DNA from: Sphingobium fluviale
GTDB taxonomy: Bacteria > Pseudomonadota > Alphaproteobacteria > Sphingomonadales > Sphingomonadaceae
Direction: 5' to 3'
Length of the DNA: 64,000 bases
Assembly (NCBI RefSeq): GCF_004122115.1
Contig: NZ_SBKP01000005.1
Coordinates: forward strand, 124,001-188,000
Below the pieces are notes generated by a model, which was not told the DNA's origin, did not search any database, and worked only from the letters and a program-made list of their open reading frames with translations. Positions 1 through 8,174 of this stretch are shown here, in pieces (positions within the stretch are counted from its first letter, which is position 1; the number at the start of each line of letters is the position of its first letter). The position numbers and the translations under genes are program-made.

Positions 1-768
1 CTTGCGCAGTGACTGCCCCAGGATGTTAAGCGCCTCACTGATCACCGTCGCGTTGGAAGTAGGCGCGTGCCCGGGATAGGCGGTGATATAGTCGATCTCG
101 TCAGCGAGACCTGAAAAATAGATGCGCGCCGCGAGCAGACGGCCCCAGAAATTCGCATCACCGGCACCGTGTTTCGAGGTCGCCTTGGCGTTTTCAGAAT
201 AGGCATGCGCTTGTGCGTAGCGCGGCGAGAGCGTTGTGAAAGGCGCGAGCGCATAGACACGCAGATCGCCCTGTTCGAGCGCCCAGAACCAGCCGTCGAG
301 GCCCAGACAGAGGCAATCGACGAAGCGCGCGACGTCGCGTGGAGAGTCGAATTGAAAGCCGTAGGGGCTCGCCACTCCGTGCCACATGACGTTCACAAAC
401 ATCAGGCCGCCATTGGCAGCGGTCTTCATATCGTCGGTTGTGTTGCCGACATAAAGGACCTCATTCCGCTGCCAGCCCTTGTCGGAGAGGATATGCGCGG
501 TGGAATCGGCGCGTGGCTTATACGGCATCCCGTTTTGGCCGCCGATATAATAGCTGATCGGACCGAGCCGCTCTTCGAGCAGGGTCCGGAACGGCTTCGA
601 CTGGCCGGGACTGGTGACCGTCCAGTCATGGTTGCCAATGAAAACCGGCTCGACACCCCGCGCCTTGAGATAGCGCAGCAGCCGCAGCGTTTCCTCAAAC
701 AGCGGCGCGTTGATCGTGCCCTTGGTCACGAGCACATCGTGCAGCGAAAAGATCGCCCCCTTGAGCAC
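1..768 (-). CDS. HAD-fold protein, last gene of the DprA/PRTase operon (partial, 3' end outside window)
   Basis: The frame stays open from a GTG at 766-768 to the window edge, giving at least 256 residues. It begins two bases after the stop of the upstream dprA-like gene, so it is translationally linked to that operon. The fold is HAD-like: GNHDWT near residue 42 fits the second strand motif, PYKPRAD supplies the conserved lysine, and YVGNTTDDMK with a following GG fits motif IV. The first motif, normally DxD, reads FSLHD here, so the usual nucleophile aspartate is a serine. The protein may therefore bind rather than hydrolyse a phosphorylated ligand. That it is a HAD relative is fairly secure; activity and substrate are unknown. 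Confidence 0.7.
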   Translation of the reverse strand, partial: MLKGAIFSLHDVLVTKGTINAPLFEETLRLLRYLKARGVEPVFIGNHDWTVTSPGQSKPFRTLLEERLGPISYYIGGQNGMPYKPRADSTAHILSDKGWQRNEVLYVGNTTDDMKTAANGGLMFVNVMWHGVASPYGFQFDSPRDVARFVDCLCLGLDGWFWALEQGDLRVYALAPFTTLSPRYAQAHAYSENAKATSKHGAGDANFWGRLLAARIYFSGLADEIDYITAYPGHAPTSNATVISEALNILGQSLRK

Positions 769-770
769 GG

Positions 771-1814
771 CTAGCTATCCCCAAATAGCGAAAGTTGGCC
801 CAACTGAGCGGGTGAAGACTTGCCGATCGCCGACCGGACGAAGGCGTCGAACCGTCCCTGGTCGTGCGGTACGGTGAAGATTTCGCCGGTCGGAAGCCCC
901 ATGCCACGCTCCAGCACTACGCGCTCGTCCGGCCACTCAGGCAAGCGCAGGCAGGCAATAGGCCGCCCAAGCGCGGTCGCGAAGCGGACCGTATGGGCCG
1001 TGCCGCTGCGGCGATTCCATTCGGCTGGGATCAGGATCCGGCCGAGCGCCGCCTGGAGCCGGTTGCGCTGGACGAAATTCTCGGCGCTGTAGGACGCTGT
1101 TGGTAGATACTCGCTGACGATCGCGCCGCCGGTCGCCAGAATATGATCGCGCAGTCGACCTGAGCCCTTGGGATAGTCTTCGAGCATGCCGGTGCCCAGC
1201 ACCGCGATCGTCGGCACGCCAGCGCGTAGCGAGTGTTCATGCGCCAGCTGATCGATGCCGGCCGCGAGGCCACTGACGGTCGGTACACCCCATTCGCCGA
1301 GACAAGCGCCCACATAGCGTGACAGGAAGAAGCCGTCGGCGCTGGGCTTGCGGGTACCGACGATCGCAATGGACGGCTCGGCAAGGCGCTCGACGCTGCC
1401 CTGCACGAAAAGCCAGTGCGGCGGACGTTCAAGGTCGAGCAAGGCGGAGGGAAAGCCCGGCGACCCCCGAAAGAGCAGACCGATGCCGAGCGCTTCGAGA
1501 TGCTCGGCCAGGCGGTCACCCTGTTCAAGCGCATGCCCGCGAACCCGCGACCAGTGCCGCTCTGAGATGGCCTTGCCGTCGCTGCCTGCAGGGTTGGACG
1601 CCTCTGGCCCATATTCGAGCGCATCGCTGAACGATCTTTTGTCGTCGGCCATGGCGAACAGGGTTTTCTGACCAATGCCCCGCACCGTCGCGAGAGCGAG
1701 AAAGGCACGCTCCTCGTCGATCGTGCCCGCGCTCGGCGGAGTGAGCGCGGTCGCCGCATGGACGTCGCTGATACGGTCTGGCGGTCCGTCGTGGCTTGGT
1801 CGATCCATGCTCAC
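771..1814 (-). CDS. DprA/SLOG-fold protein 1
   Basis: A 347-residue protein with a DprA-type Rossmann (SLOG) domain over about residues 145-315: IVGTRKPS at 151-158, SGLAAGID at 181-188, VLGTG at 205-209 and a late NRRSGTAHT segment at 267-275. Residues 1-110 look like the helical N-terminal region of DprA (RGIGQKTLF). In chromosomal DprA the fold binds single-stranded DNA and loads RecA in transformation; the wider SLOG superfamily also contains nucleotide hydrolases. Its start overlaps the end of the phosphoribosyltransferase gene by 4 bp. A second, divergent DprA-like protein in the same operon makes a housekeeping role unlikely. A role in nucleotide sensing or anti-mobile-element defence is inference. 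Confidence 0.82.
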   Translation of the reverse strand: MSMDRPSHDGPPDRISDVHAATALTPPSAGTIDEERAFLALATVRGIGQKTLFAMADDKRSFSDALEYGPEASNPAGSDGKAISERHWSRVRGHALEQGDRLAEHLEALGIGLLFRGSPGFPSALLDLERPPHWLFVQGSVERLAEPSIAIVGTRKPSADGFFLSRYVGACLGEWGVPTVSGLAAGIDQLAHEHSLRAGVPTIAVLGTGMLEDYPKGSGRLRDHILATGGAIVSEYLPTASYSAENFVQRNRLQAALGRILIPAEWNRRSGTAHTVRFATALGRPIACLRLPEWPDERVVLERGMGLPTGEIFTVPHDQGRFDAFVRSAIGKSSPAQLGQLSLFGDS

Positions 1815-2464
1815 AGGCCTCCAAAGGCAAGTGGATCCTCGGGAAAGACCCGCCGCGCGACGAAGAGGCCGATGATCGGAACATTCGGGAATCGGGCCGC
1901 AAGCACGGTGTGCATGGCCCGGTAATGGGTTCCGGCTGTCAAGACATCGTCGACGATACCGATTGCCTGCGGTGCCGGGGCGGCAATGGTTTCGTCGATC
2001 GAGTAGAGATCGAGCAGGTCTTCGACGGTGACGCGGTCACCTTGTCCTGCTTCGTGCGACGCGGTGGTCGAGGCAGCCTGACGGACGAGCGCGCGCACGT
2101 CGGGCGCAGGCTGGCGCATCAGCCGGCAGATGCGCTCCATGCGATCATCATATTCCGGGTGATCTGTTGCCTTCGACCCGGGCACGGGCACGAGGGTAGC
2201 ACTGCCGAGCCACGCCGGGTTAAGCGCGGCGCCGAGCGCGCGGCCGCACGTGCCGATCGCTTGGCCCTTGTACCAATAATGTGGCTGGTCGGCTTGGCTG
2301 GGCTTCTTCTTGAGATTGCTGATCAGCTGGTTGGTGGCGCTGAAGGAATAGTCGCGGTGCGAGGTATATTCGTAGAGATAGTAGCACCGATCCTCGGCCG
2401 TCAGATGATAATGATCCCCGCGGCTCGTCTCATCGATCTGCGAGAGCCGGACACCGTCAACCAA
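1811..2464 (-). CDS. Phosphoribosyltransferase-fold protein
   Basis: A 217-residue protein with the type I PRTase signature VDDVLTAGTH at 171-180, the PRPP-binding loop of purine and orotate PRTases and ComF-like proteins. VPVPGSKATDHPEYDDRM around 92-109 resembles the segment found in ComF-type PRTases. The N-terminal half (HYHLTAEDRCYYLYEYTS) is specific to this protein and has no family I recognise. It is sandwiched between the two DprA-like genes, overlapping the upstream one by 8 bp and the downstream one by 4 bp, so the three products are probably made in fixed ratio. It is not a complete pathway enzyme of purine or pyrimidine salvage as far as can be judged; substrate unknown. Confidence 0.8.
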   Translation of the reverse strand: MVDGVRLSQIDETSRGDHYHLTAEDRCYYLYEYTSHRDYSFSATNQLISNLKKKPSQADQPHYWYKGQAIGTCGRALGAALNPAWLGSATLVPVPGSKATDHPEYDDRMERICRLMRQPAPDVRALVRQAASTTASHEAGQGDRVTVEDLLDLYSIDETIAAPAPQAIGIVDDVLTAGTHYRAMHTVLAARFPNVPIIGLFVARRVFPEDPLAFGGL

Positions 2465-3344
2465 GGGCGCTCCAGATGTCGTCGGGCGTCTTCACGCGCA
2501 CTGCACCTTCGGCTTCGAAGCGGGCTGGCCACGTGATGTCCGTCCGCTGGAAGCAATTGTCGAGAATGAAGAGCTTGCGGCCCTGATGGAGCGCGGCGCG
2601 CGCCTGGGTCAGCGTGCCCGACGTATCGCCAGCCTCGACGATGATCGTGCCCTCGGTGAGAGCGCTCATCGTGACATTGCGCTCGGGGAAGAAAAGGCGG
2701 TTATGCTGGGGTGCTTGCTTGGCGTAGCGAAGAACCGGCACCTGCGAGATCAGCAGATGATCGCGGGCGATCTCCTCTTGCAGATCGGCATTCTCCTTGG
2801 GGTAGCAGGATCCAAGCGGCGTCCCGATCACGGAAATGGTGCGTCCACCGCGCGCGATCGCGCCGCGATGGGCAGCCGAATCGACGCCCTTGGCAAGGCC
2901 AGAGACGACCGTGAAATCGCGATCGACGAGTTCGCGAGCAAGCCGCTCGGCGCGACGGATACCGTCGGGCGAGGCCTCGCGGCTGCCGACGACGGCCACG
3001 CACCGGGTTTCGGTGATCTCCCAGGCGCCGCGATAATAGAGAAGCTCGACTGGGTGGCGCGCGTCGCGCAGCTTTGCGGGATAGTCACCGGCATGATGGA
3101 TGCGGACGCCAAACTGATGGACACCGGCCTTCTTGAGCTTTGCCATCACCTCGGCCGCGCACTGCTCGGCAAGCTGGGCGGGCACGAAGTCGGACGGAAG
3201 CGCTTCGGCATCGAGCGCAAAGCGATCGGCCAGGGTTTTGAAGGTCGCCCCCTTTTCGAGCCACAGGGCCTCATAGGCGCCGAGCTCTCGGCGCGGCGAG
3301 ATTGGCGCCAGCGCTGGTCCTGAATCGTTTAGGGCGAGACGCAT
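2457..3344 (-). CDS. DprA/SLOG-fold protein 2, first gene of the operon
   Basis: A 295-residue protein, closer to canonical DprA than its partner: VVGSRE at 118-123, SGLAKGVDSAAH at 148-159, SVIGTPLG at 171-178, HNRLFFPERN around 214-223 and EAGDTSGT at 237-244. Residues 1-100 form a variable N-terminal region without a clear SAM-like domain, and the C-terminal winged helix of standard DprA seems absent or very short. It is the promoter-proximal gene of a leftward operon (this gene, PRTase, DprA-like 1, HAD). The ATG at 3342-3344 is preceded by a long intergenic region shared with the divergent parB-like gene. The DprA-like assignment is firm; function in this context is inferred. Confidence 0.85.
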   Translation of the reverse strand: MRLALNDSGPALAPISPRRELGAYEALWLEKGATFKTLADRFALDAEALPSDFVPAQLAEQCAAEVMAKLKKAGVHQFGVRIHHAGDYPAKLRDARHPVELLYYRGAWEITETRCVAVVGSREASPDGIRRAERLARELVDRDFTVVSGLAKGVDSAAHRGAIARGGRTISVIGTPLGSCYPKENADLQEEIARDHLLISQVPVLRYAKQAPQHNRLFFPERNVTMSALTEGTIIVEAGDTSGTLTQARAALHQGRKLFILDNCFQRTDITWPARFEAEGAVRVKTPDDIWSALG

Positions 3345-3762
3345 GCTTATGCGGCCCTTGCGTCGGTTGAATATATGTGTCCCATCCAGGCTTGTCCTTC
3401 CCCTCGGTGCCAGCCTCGGCTTGACAGATGTGAAGCCAAGGACGTGCTAAGGCAAGTGAAACGTCCGCGCGCTGCTCCAGGTGCCGCGACACGAGACGAA
3501 GCGTCCTCAACAGCCGCTCAATAATGTTCTCTATTCGTTCCAAAGTCAAGGTGGGGCTTGGTCGAGCAAGTCCCTTCGCATCGGTTGGATCCATGCGAGA
3601 TGAAGATGACGATCGAGAAAGGAAACGGTGGGAGGACGCTGAGGAGGAGCGCCACTAGGCGGATCTGCTACGACCGCATGAGAGGGGAGTTGGCTTTGCC
3701 CTGATTGAGCCAGTTGGGCGTCGATGGTCGATGCGCCGGGCTCACAATCAGGAGTGTATCCC
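3345..3762. other. Divergent intergenic region between the DprA-like operon and parB-like gene
   Basis: This 418-base stretch has no convincing gene on either strand; the open frames present are short and of biased arginine/proline composition. It must contain the promoters of both divergent units. The only element I can place with confidence is the Shine-Dalgarno AGGAG at 3750-3754, eight bases before the parB-like ATG. Confidence 0.5.
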
Positions 3763-5751
3763 ATGATCAAGTCGATCCCGCTGAACAAGCTCGTTCAGTC
3801 GCCTCGCAATGTCCGCCGCCACGGTGATCCGGCAGCCGATGCTGAACTCAAGGCCAGCATCGCAGCCCGCGGCCTGCTGCAGAACCTCATCGTACGGCCA
3901 GCCGCGAAGGGCAAATTCGATGTCGAAGCCGGTGAGCGTCGGCGCCGCGCAATGCTCGCGCTCGTCGACGAAAAGATCCTCGCCCGCGATCATGAAGTCA
4001 CGTGCCTCGTGCTCGAGGACAGCGCCGAAGCTGCGGTCGAGACCAGTCTCGCCGAGAACTTCCACCGTCTCGCCATGAACCCGGCCGATGAAGCCCAGGC
4101 TTTTGCCGCGCTCGTGGCTGGCAGTGCGACTGTCGAGGACGTTGCTCGCCGCTTCGGTCTAACCGTCCGCTTCGTCGAGGGCCGTCTGCGCCTTGCGACG
4201 CTTGCGCCGGTCGTGTTCGAAGCGCTGGCCTCGGGCGAAATCACCCTCGACATCGCCAAGGCCTTCGGTGCGACCTCGGACCAGGATATCCAGGCTCGCG
4301 TCTTCGATCAGGTTTCCTCGGCCTACTATGCGCCCAATCCGGATAGCATTCGGCGCATGGTCCTGTCCGACACGGTCCGGGGCAGCGATCCGCGCGCCCG
4401 TCTCGTTGGCCGCGACGCCTACATCGCTGCGGGCGGCCGCATTGAGCGCGAACTGTTCGACAACGACGACAGCGAGTCCTGGGTCGATGTTGCTTTGCTT
4501 GAAAGCCTTGCCGCCACGAAGATGGAAGAGCAGGCCAAAGCCCTCGCCGCTGAGCAGGGTCTTGCCTGGGTCAAGCCGACGCTCGATCCTTATGCCAGCC
4601 ACGACCTGGTCGAAGGCCTGGTCAGGCTTCTCGCCGATCCGGCGCCATTGACCGAAGCTGAAGTGGCAAGGCTCGACGAACTCGATGCCTCCTATGACGA
4701 GCACGCGGCGATCCTTGAAGACGAGGACAGTGCCGAGGAGGCCGTAGCTGCGGCCGAAGCGGCTATCGAGGCCATCGAACGCGAATGCCAGGAAATTCGT
4801 GCCCGCCCGCCCGTCATCGCGCCGGAGCTCAAGGCCGAGGCAGGAATGGTGCTGGTGCTCTCCCGCGATGGCACGCCGGTTCTCCAGCCGGTGTTCTACG
4901 GCGAGCGTCAGGCTGAACCCGCCGAATCCGATGACGGGATCGAAGTCGTTGCAGGCGAAGAAGGTTCGGACAGGCGCCGGACCACCTTGTCGAAACGTCT
5001 GGTCGACGAACTCGCGATGCAGCGCCGCGATGTTCTGGCACTTCACGTTGCATCCGATCCCGGGCTGGCGCTTGACATCATGGTCTTCACTCTCGCCGAT
5101 GCCGATACCCACGACTGGCGGGCGCGCCCTTCGACCACACTGCGCGCGCCTGTCCCGGCAGGCCCGATCATCGGCTTCGAAGCCAAGGATGCGCTGGCGA
5201 GCAGCGCGCTTGCCGAGCTCAGGTCTGGTCTCGACGAAAACTGGCGCGCCGGGCCTGATGCAACGTCCCGCTTCGATCTGTTTCGGGCGCTGCCCGATGA
5301 CAGCCGCGCGGCCTGGCTCGGCTACGTCGTCGCCCGGTCGCTCGAGGCGAGCCTCAACATGACCGGTGAGCGCCAACTGCCGTTCCACGATCATCTCGGC
5401 AGTCTGATCGGCATCGATATGGCGCAGTGGTGGCGGCCGACGGCGGCCAACTACTTCGACCGGGTCTCGAAGCAGGTGATCCTCGACGCGCTGAGCGATG
5501 TCGGCGGCCTCGAGCTCTCCTCGCGCTTTGCCTCGGTCAAGAAGGGTGACCTCGCGATGAGCGCGGAACGCGTCTTCGCCGGCACCTACATCACCGAGGT
5601 CGAGGTTCGCGAGAAGGCCCTGGCCTGGGTGCCTGAGGTCATGCAGTTTGCCTCCGCTGCCACGGAGGCTGGCGAAGCCGAGATCGACGCATCTGACGCT
5701 GAGCCTGGTGTCGACGGCGAAATTCACTCCCCCCGCGAGCTGGCCGCCTGA
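3763..5751 (+). CDS. ParB/RepB-like partition or plasmid-type DNA-binding protein
   Basis: A 662-residue protein starting at an ATG with AGGAG eight bases upstream. Residues 1-100 are a ParB/Srx N-terminal domain: PRNVRRHGD near 14-22 and the nucleotide-contacting GERRRRA at 57-63. A KorB/ParB-type helical DNA-binding region follows, with the boundary motif AENFHRLAMNPADEAQAF beginning near 98 and VEDVARRFGLTVRFVEGRL as helix-turn-helix. Residues 330-370 are acidic and rich in Ala/Glu. The remaining 300 residues are characteristic of the long ParB-like proteins carried by plasmids and integrative elements, not of chromosomal ParB (about 300 residues). No ParA is adjacent, so a role in segregation is unproven; it pairs with the ardC-like gene downstream. 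Confidence 0.82.
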   Translation: MIKSIPLNKLVQSPRNVRRHGDPAADAELKASIAARGLLQNLIVRPAAKGKFDVEAGERRRRAMLALVDEKILARDHEVTCLVLEDSAEAAVETSLAENFHRLAMNPADEAQAFAALVAGSATVEDVARRFGLTVRFVEGRLRLATLAPVVFEALASGEITLDIAKAFGATSDQDIQARVFDQVSSAYYAPNPDSIRRMVLSDTVRGSDPRARLVGRDAYIAAGGRIERELFDNDDSESWVDVALLESLAATKMEEQAKALAAEQGLAWVKPTLDPYASHDLVEGLVRLLADPAPLTEAEVARLDELDASYDEHAAILEDEDSAEEAVAAAEAAIEAIERECQEIRARPPVIAPELKAEAGMVLVLSRDGTPVLQPVFYGERQAEPAESDDGIEVVAGEEGSDRRRTTLSKRLVDELAMQRRDVLALHVASDPGLALDIMVFTLADADTHDWRARPSTTLRAPVPAGPIIGFEAKDALASSALAELRSGLDENWRAGPDATSRFDLFRALPDDSRAAWLGYVVARSLEASLNMTGERQLPFHDHLGSLIGIDMAQWWRPTAANYFDRVSKQVILDALSDVGGLELSSRFASVKKGDLAMSAERVFAGTYITEVEVREKALAWVPEVMQFASAATEAGEAEIDASDAEPGVDGEIHSPRELAA

Positions 5752-5918
5752 CCTCCTCCTGACAGGCAAGGCCACTCGTACCTCGAGAAGCGGTCCTTCG
5801 GCTCACGCCGGAGGGCCGCTTCCTTTTTGGGAGAAGAGCAGAGGGGGCTCGGGACCCTGTGGCACTGACCGGCGAACCCGTCGCCGATTGTCCAGATGCC
5901 GCAATCAGGAGAACCATC

Positions 5919-6668
5919 ATGGCCTATCGCAAGGAGCAGGGCGGCGGCCTGTCGCCCGCCACCCGTATCACCCAGGAAATCATCGCCCGTCTGGAAGCTG
6001 GCACAAAGCCGTGGATCAAGCCGTGGCGCGGTGTCCCGGTCTCCCGGCCCTTGCGAGCCTGCGGGATTCCGTACCGCGGCATGAACGTGTTCTGGCTCTG
6101 GATGGTCGCCGACATGTGCGGCTACGCCTCCCCGTTCTGGATGACCTACAACCAGGCAAAATCGCTCGGCGCCCAGGTCCGCAAGGGCGAGAAGTCGACG
6201 ATCGCGATCTTCTACAAGAGCTACACAAAGGAGGTTGAAACGCCTGATACCGGCGAAAAGACCGACGAAGCCCGCCGGGTGCTCAAGGCCTATCCGGTCT
6301 TCAATGCCGATCAGATCGAAGGTCTGCCCGAGCGCTTTCATCCGGCCGCGACGTTGGAACTGGTTGAGCCTGAAGGGCGCGAGGCCGACCTCGACGCCTT
6401 CTTCGCTGCCATCCCCGTTAATCTGCGCCACCAGGGCTGCGAGGCCTATTACGAGCCGACTGCCGATCGTGTCACGATGCCGCCTGTCAGTCTGTTTAAC
6501 GGTTTCGATCACTACTACGCCACGCTTGCCCACGAGCTGTCGCACTGGACCGGCCATGCCAGCCGCCTGGGGCGTGATCTCAAGAACCGCTTCGGCACGG
6601 CGGCCTATGCCGCCGAAGAACTGGTAGCCTTATCTGGACAGTCTGCGCCGTCCGCAACATTGCAGTAA
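5919..6668 (+). CDS. ardC: ArdC-like antirestriction protein, C-terminally truncated
   Basis: A 249-residue protein with an N-terminal ssDNA-binding domain (TRITQEIIARLEAGTKPW at about 15-32, PLRACGIPYRGMN at 44-56) and a zincin-like metallopeptidase domain with HELSH at 205-209 and a downstream glutamate in AAEELVA at 231-237. ArdC-family proteins of plasmids and ICEs protect incoming DNA. Typical members run to about 290-320 residues with more sequence after AEELVA. Here similarity to the family stops abruptly near base 6629 and 12 foreign codons follow to a stop. The zinc motif survives but the C-terminal helices are gone, so activity is doubtful. The break lies about 65 bases before a large inverted repeat and a recombinase pair. 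Confidence 0.85.
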   Translation: MAYRKEQGGGLSPATRITQEIIARLEAGTKPWIKPWRGVPVSRPLRACGIPYRGMNVFWLWMVADMCGYASPFWMTYNQAKSLGAQVRKGEKSTIAIFYKSYTKEVETPDTGEKTDEARRVLKAYPVFNADQIEGLPERFHPAATLELVEPEGREADLDAFFAAIPVNLRHQGCEAYYEPTADRVTMPPVSLFNGFDHYYATLAHELSHWTGHASRLGRDLKNRFGTAAYAAEELVALSGQSAPSATLQ

Positions 6669-6692
6669 GGTCGGCGATGGACGCCCACGGTA

Positions 6693-6756
6693 GGCAGTAA
6701 TCAGGCTGGCCGTAGCGCTGACCCAAGAGCTGGCGGAGGCCAGCCTGATTACTGCC
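6693..6756. repeat. Perfect 19-bp inverted repeat with 26-bp spacer
   Basis: GGCAGTAATCAGGCTGGCC at 6693-6711 is exactly repeated in inverted orientation at 6738-6756. It lies between the broken ardC 3' end and the first tyrosine recombinase gene, 68 bases before that gene's start. It could be a recombinase core site, an element end, or a strong transcription-terminating hairpin; the absence of a T-run argues against a simple terminator. Confidence 0.85.
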
Positions 6757-6824
6757 GGGCCATAGAGCGCATCGGTGTGAGGTCAGCTTCCGGGTGGGGG
6801 GTCCGGGGGGAGGGTTTCGGGCCG

Positions 6825-8174
6825 GTGTCGATCATTACTGTTTGCGAGCGCCGCGAGGCCAAGGGTCTCGATGCGCATGTGCCGCTGATCCTGCGCGGTG
6901 ACGCGCTCTATGATCCCGATCTGGATCGCTTCTTTCTCGACCTGCCGCTGTCGGGGGTCCGCTCGCGGCACTCGCTTCGCGCCTACGCCTATGATGTTGC
7001 GGTCTGGCTCCGCTTTCTCGATGCCTGCGGCAAGACCGTGTGGGCTGCGACCCGCGACGATGTCGATGCCTATCATCGTGAGCGACGCCGCGACGAGGCC
7101 GATCACCGGATCACGGCGGCAAGCTGGAACCGGGCTGTCGCCAGCCTCGATCGCCTCTACCGCTGGGGCGAGCAGCAAGGGCTGATCGCCGACGCGCCGT
7201 TTAGCCGCCGCGCCGTGTGGCGACCGGCGCAAGGTGGCCGTCGTGGCATGATCGCGGCGCGCAACGACGCCTATGAACGTGTTGCCAGGCGGTCGGATGT
7301 GCGGTTCGTCACGATGGACGACTACCACATTTTCCGCGAGGTCGGCCTGCGCGGCCTCACCCCGGACGGCACCGAGCGCCCCGGCGCTCGCGATCGCAAC
7401 GGGCTGCGCAACGCTCTGTTCGCCGACCTTCTCGTCACCACTGGCCTGCGTCTTGAAGAGGCGTCGGGCCTGCTCGCCGATGAGCTTGCGGCCATCGATC
7501 ACGACCACGATCAGGCTCAGCAGCTTTGGCTGCGCCTGCCGCCGCCGCTCACCAAGGGCGACCGGGGACGCAGTGTGCTGGTCCCGCGTCGGCTGCTGCG
7601 TCAGATCGCCGCCTATGTCGCCGTCGAACGCGCCGCAGGCGTGACCAAGTTCGCCGCGCGGGACGGCGCGGCCAAGCTCGAACGACCGATCCCTGTCACC
7701 CGCGCCGGTCTCGACCGCATGCGCGATGTCTGCACCCCAGAGGAACGATGCCGCCTGATCCTGTGCGACGAGGATGGACCACCCCACGAGCCGGCGGCGC
7801 TATGGCTGACCGAGGTAGGGCAGCCTGTTCGCCCCAACTCGTGGGAGGTGATCTTCACCCGTGCCTGCAAGCGGTGCGAGGAGAACGGTTTCCCGCTGTC
7901 GATCAGTCCCCACCAGCTTCGTCACACCTTCGCAGTCCATATGCTCGCCTTGCTGATCCAGCAGCGGCGGCGCGAAGCGGCATTGCCGGCGGGGCCGGTG
8001 GAGAGCTACCGGCTGATCCTGGGCGACCCGCTGCAACAGGTGCAACGTCTGCTCGGCCACGCGAGCCTCACCACCACCTATATCTACCTCGATCATATCG
8101 CGACGCGCGCCGATACAGTGGACGCGGCCGTCGAGGAGCTGCTCGCGCTGCTGCCGGGACCGCAGGGCGCATGA
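6825..8174 (+). CDS. Tyrosine recombinase (phage-integrase family), first of a pair
   Basis: A 449-residue recombinase. The GTG at 6825 is preferred because a G-rich Shine-Dalgarno precedes it. An N-terminal SAM-like core-binding domain spans about residues 30-130. The catalytic domain has TGLRLEEASGL (first Arg), HQLRHTF (His-x-x-Arg), LGHASLTTTYIYLDH (second His and the Tyr nucleophile). All standard active-site residues are visible. The stop overlaps the next recombinase gene by ATGA, so the two are coupled. Coupled recombinases of different length are typical of Tn554-like TnpA/TnpB pairs and of the three-recombinase RIT elements. Its placement beside a broken ardC suggests recent activity. 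Confidence 0.88.
   Translation: MSIITVCERREAKGLDAHVPLILRGDALYDPDLDRFFLDLPLSGVRSRHSLRAYAYDVAVWLRFLDACGKTVWAATRDDVDAYHRERRRDEADHRITAASWNRAVASLDRLYRWGEQQGLIADAPFSRRAVWRPAQGGRRGMIAARNDAYERVARRSDVRFVTMDDYHIFREVGLRGLTPDGTERPGARDRNGLRNALFADLLVTTGLRLEEASGLLADELAAIDHDHDQAQQLWLRLPPPLTKGDRGRSVLVPRRLLRQIAAYVAVERAAGVTKFAARDGAAKLERPIPVTRAGLDRMRDVCTPEERCRLILCDEDGPPHEPAALWLTEVGQPVRPNSWEVIFTRACKRCEENGFPLSISPHQLRHTFAVHMLALLIQQRRREAALPAGPVESYRLILGDPLQQVQRLLGHASLTTTYIYLDHIATRADTVDAAVEELLALLPGPQGA

Noticed and set aside
169..774. Rightward 201-residue open frame
   Set aside because: It lies opposite the HAD-fold gene, which shows true family motifs; the plus-strand frame has no recognisable features.
3763..5751. 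Plasmid replication origin next to the parB-like gene
   Set aside because: No replication initiator, ParA or iteron series is visible, so a replicon cannot be claimed.
4159..5775. Leftward 538-residue open frame opposite parB-like
   Set aside because: Composition is typical of an antisense reading of GC-rich DNA (His/Arg/Gly/Asp-rich); the plus-strand ParB domain is unambiguous.
7526..8170. Upstream extension of the second recombinase frame
   Set aside because: It overlaps the first recombinase completely and has no family similarity; the ATG at 8171 overlapping the first stop is the natural start.
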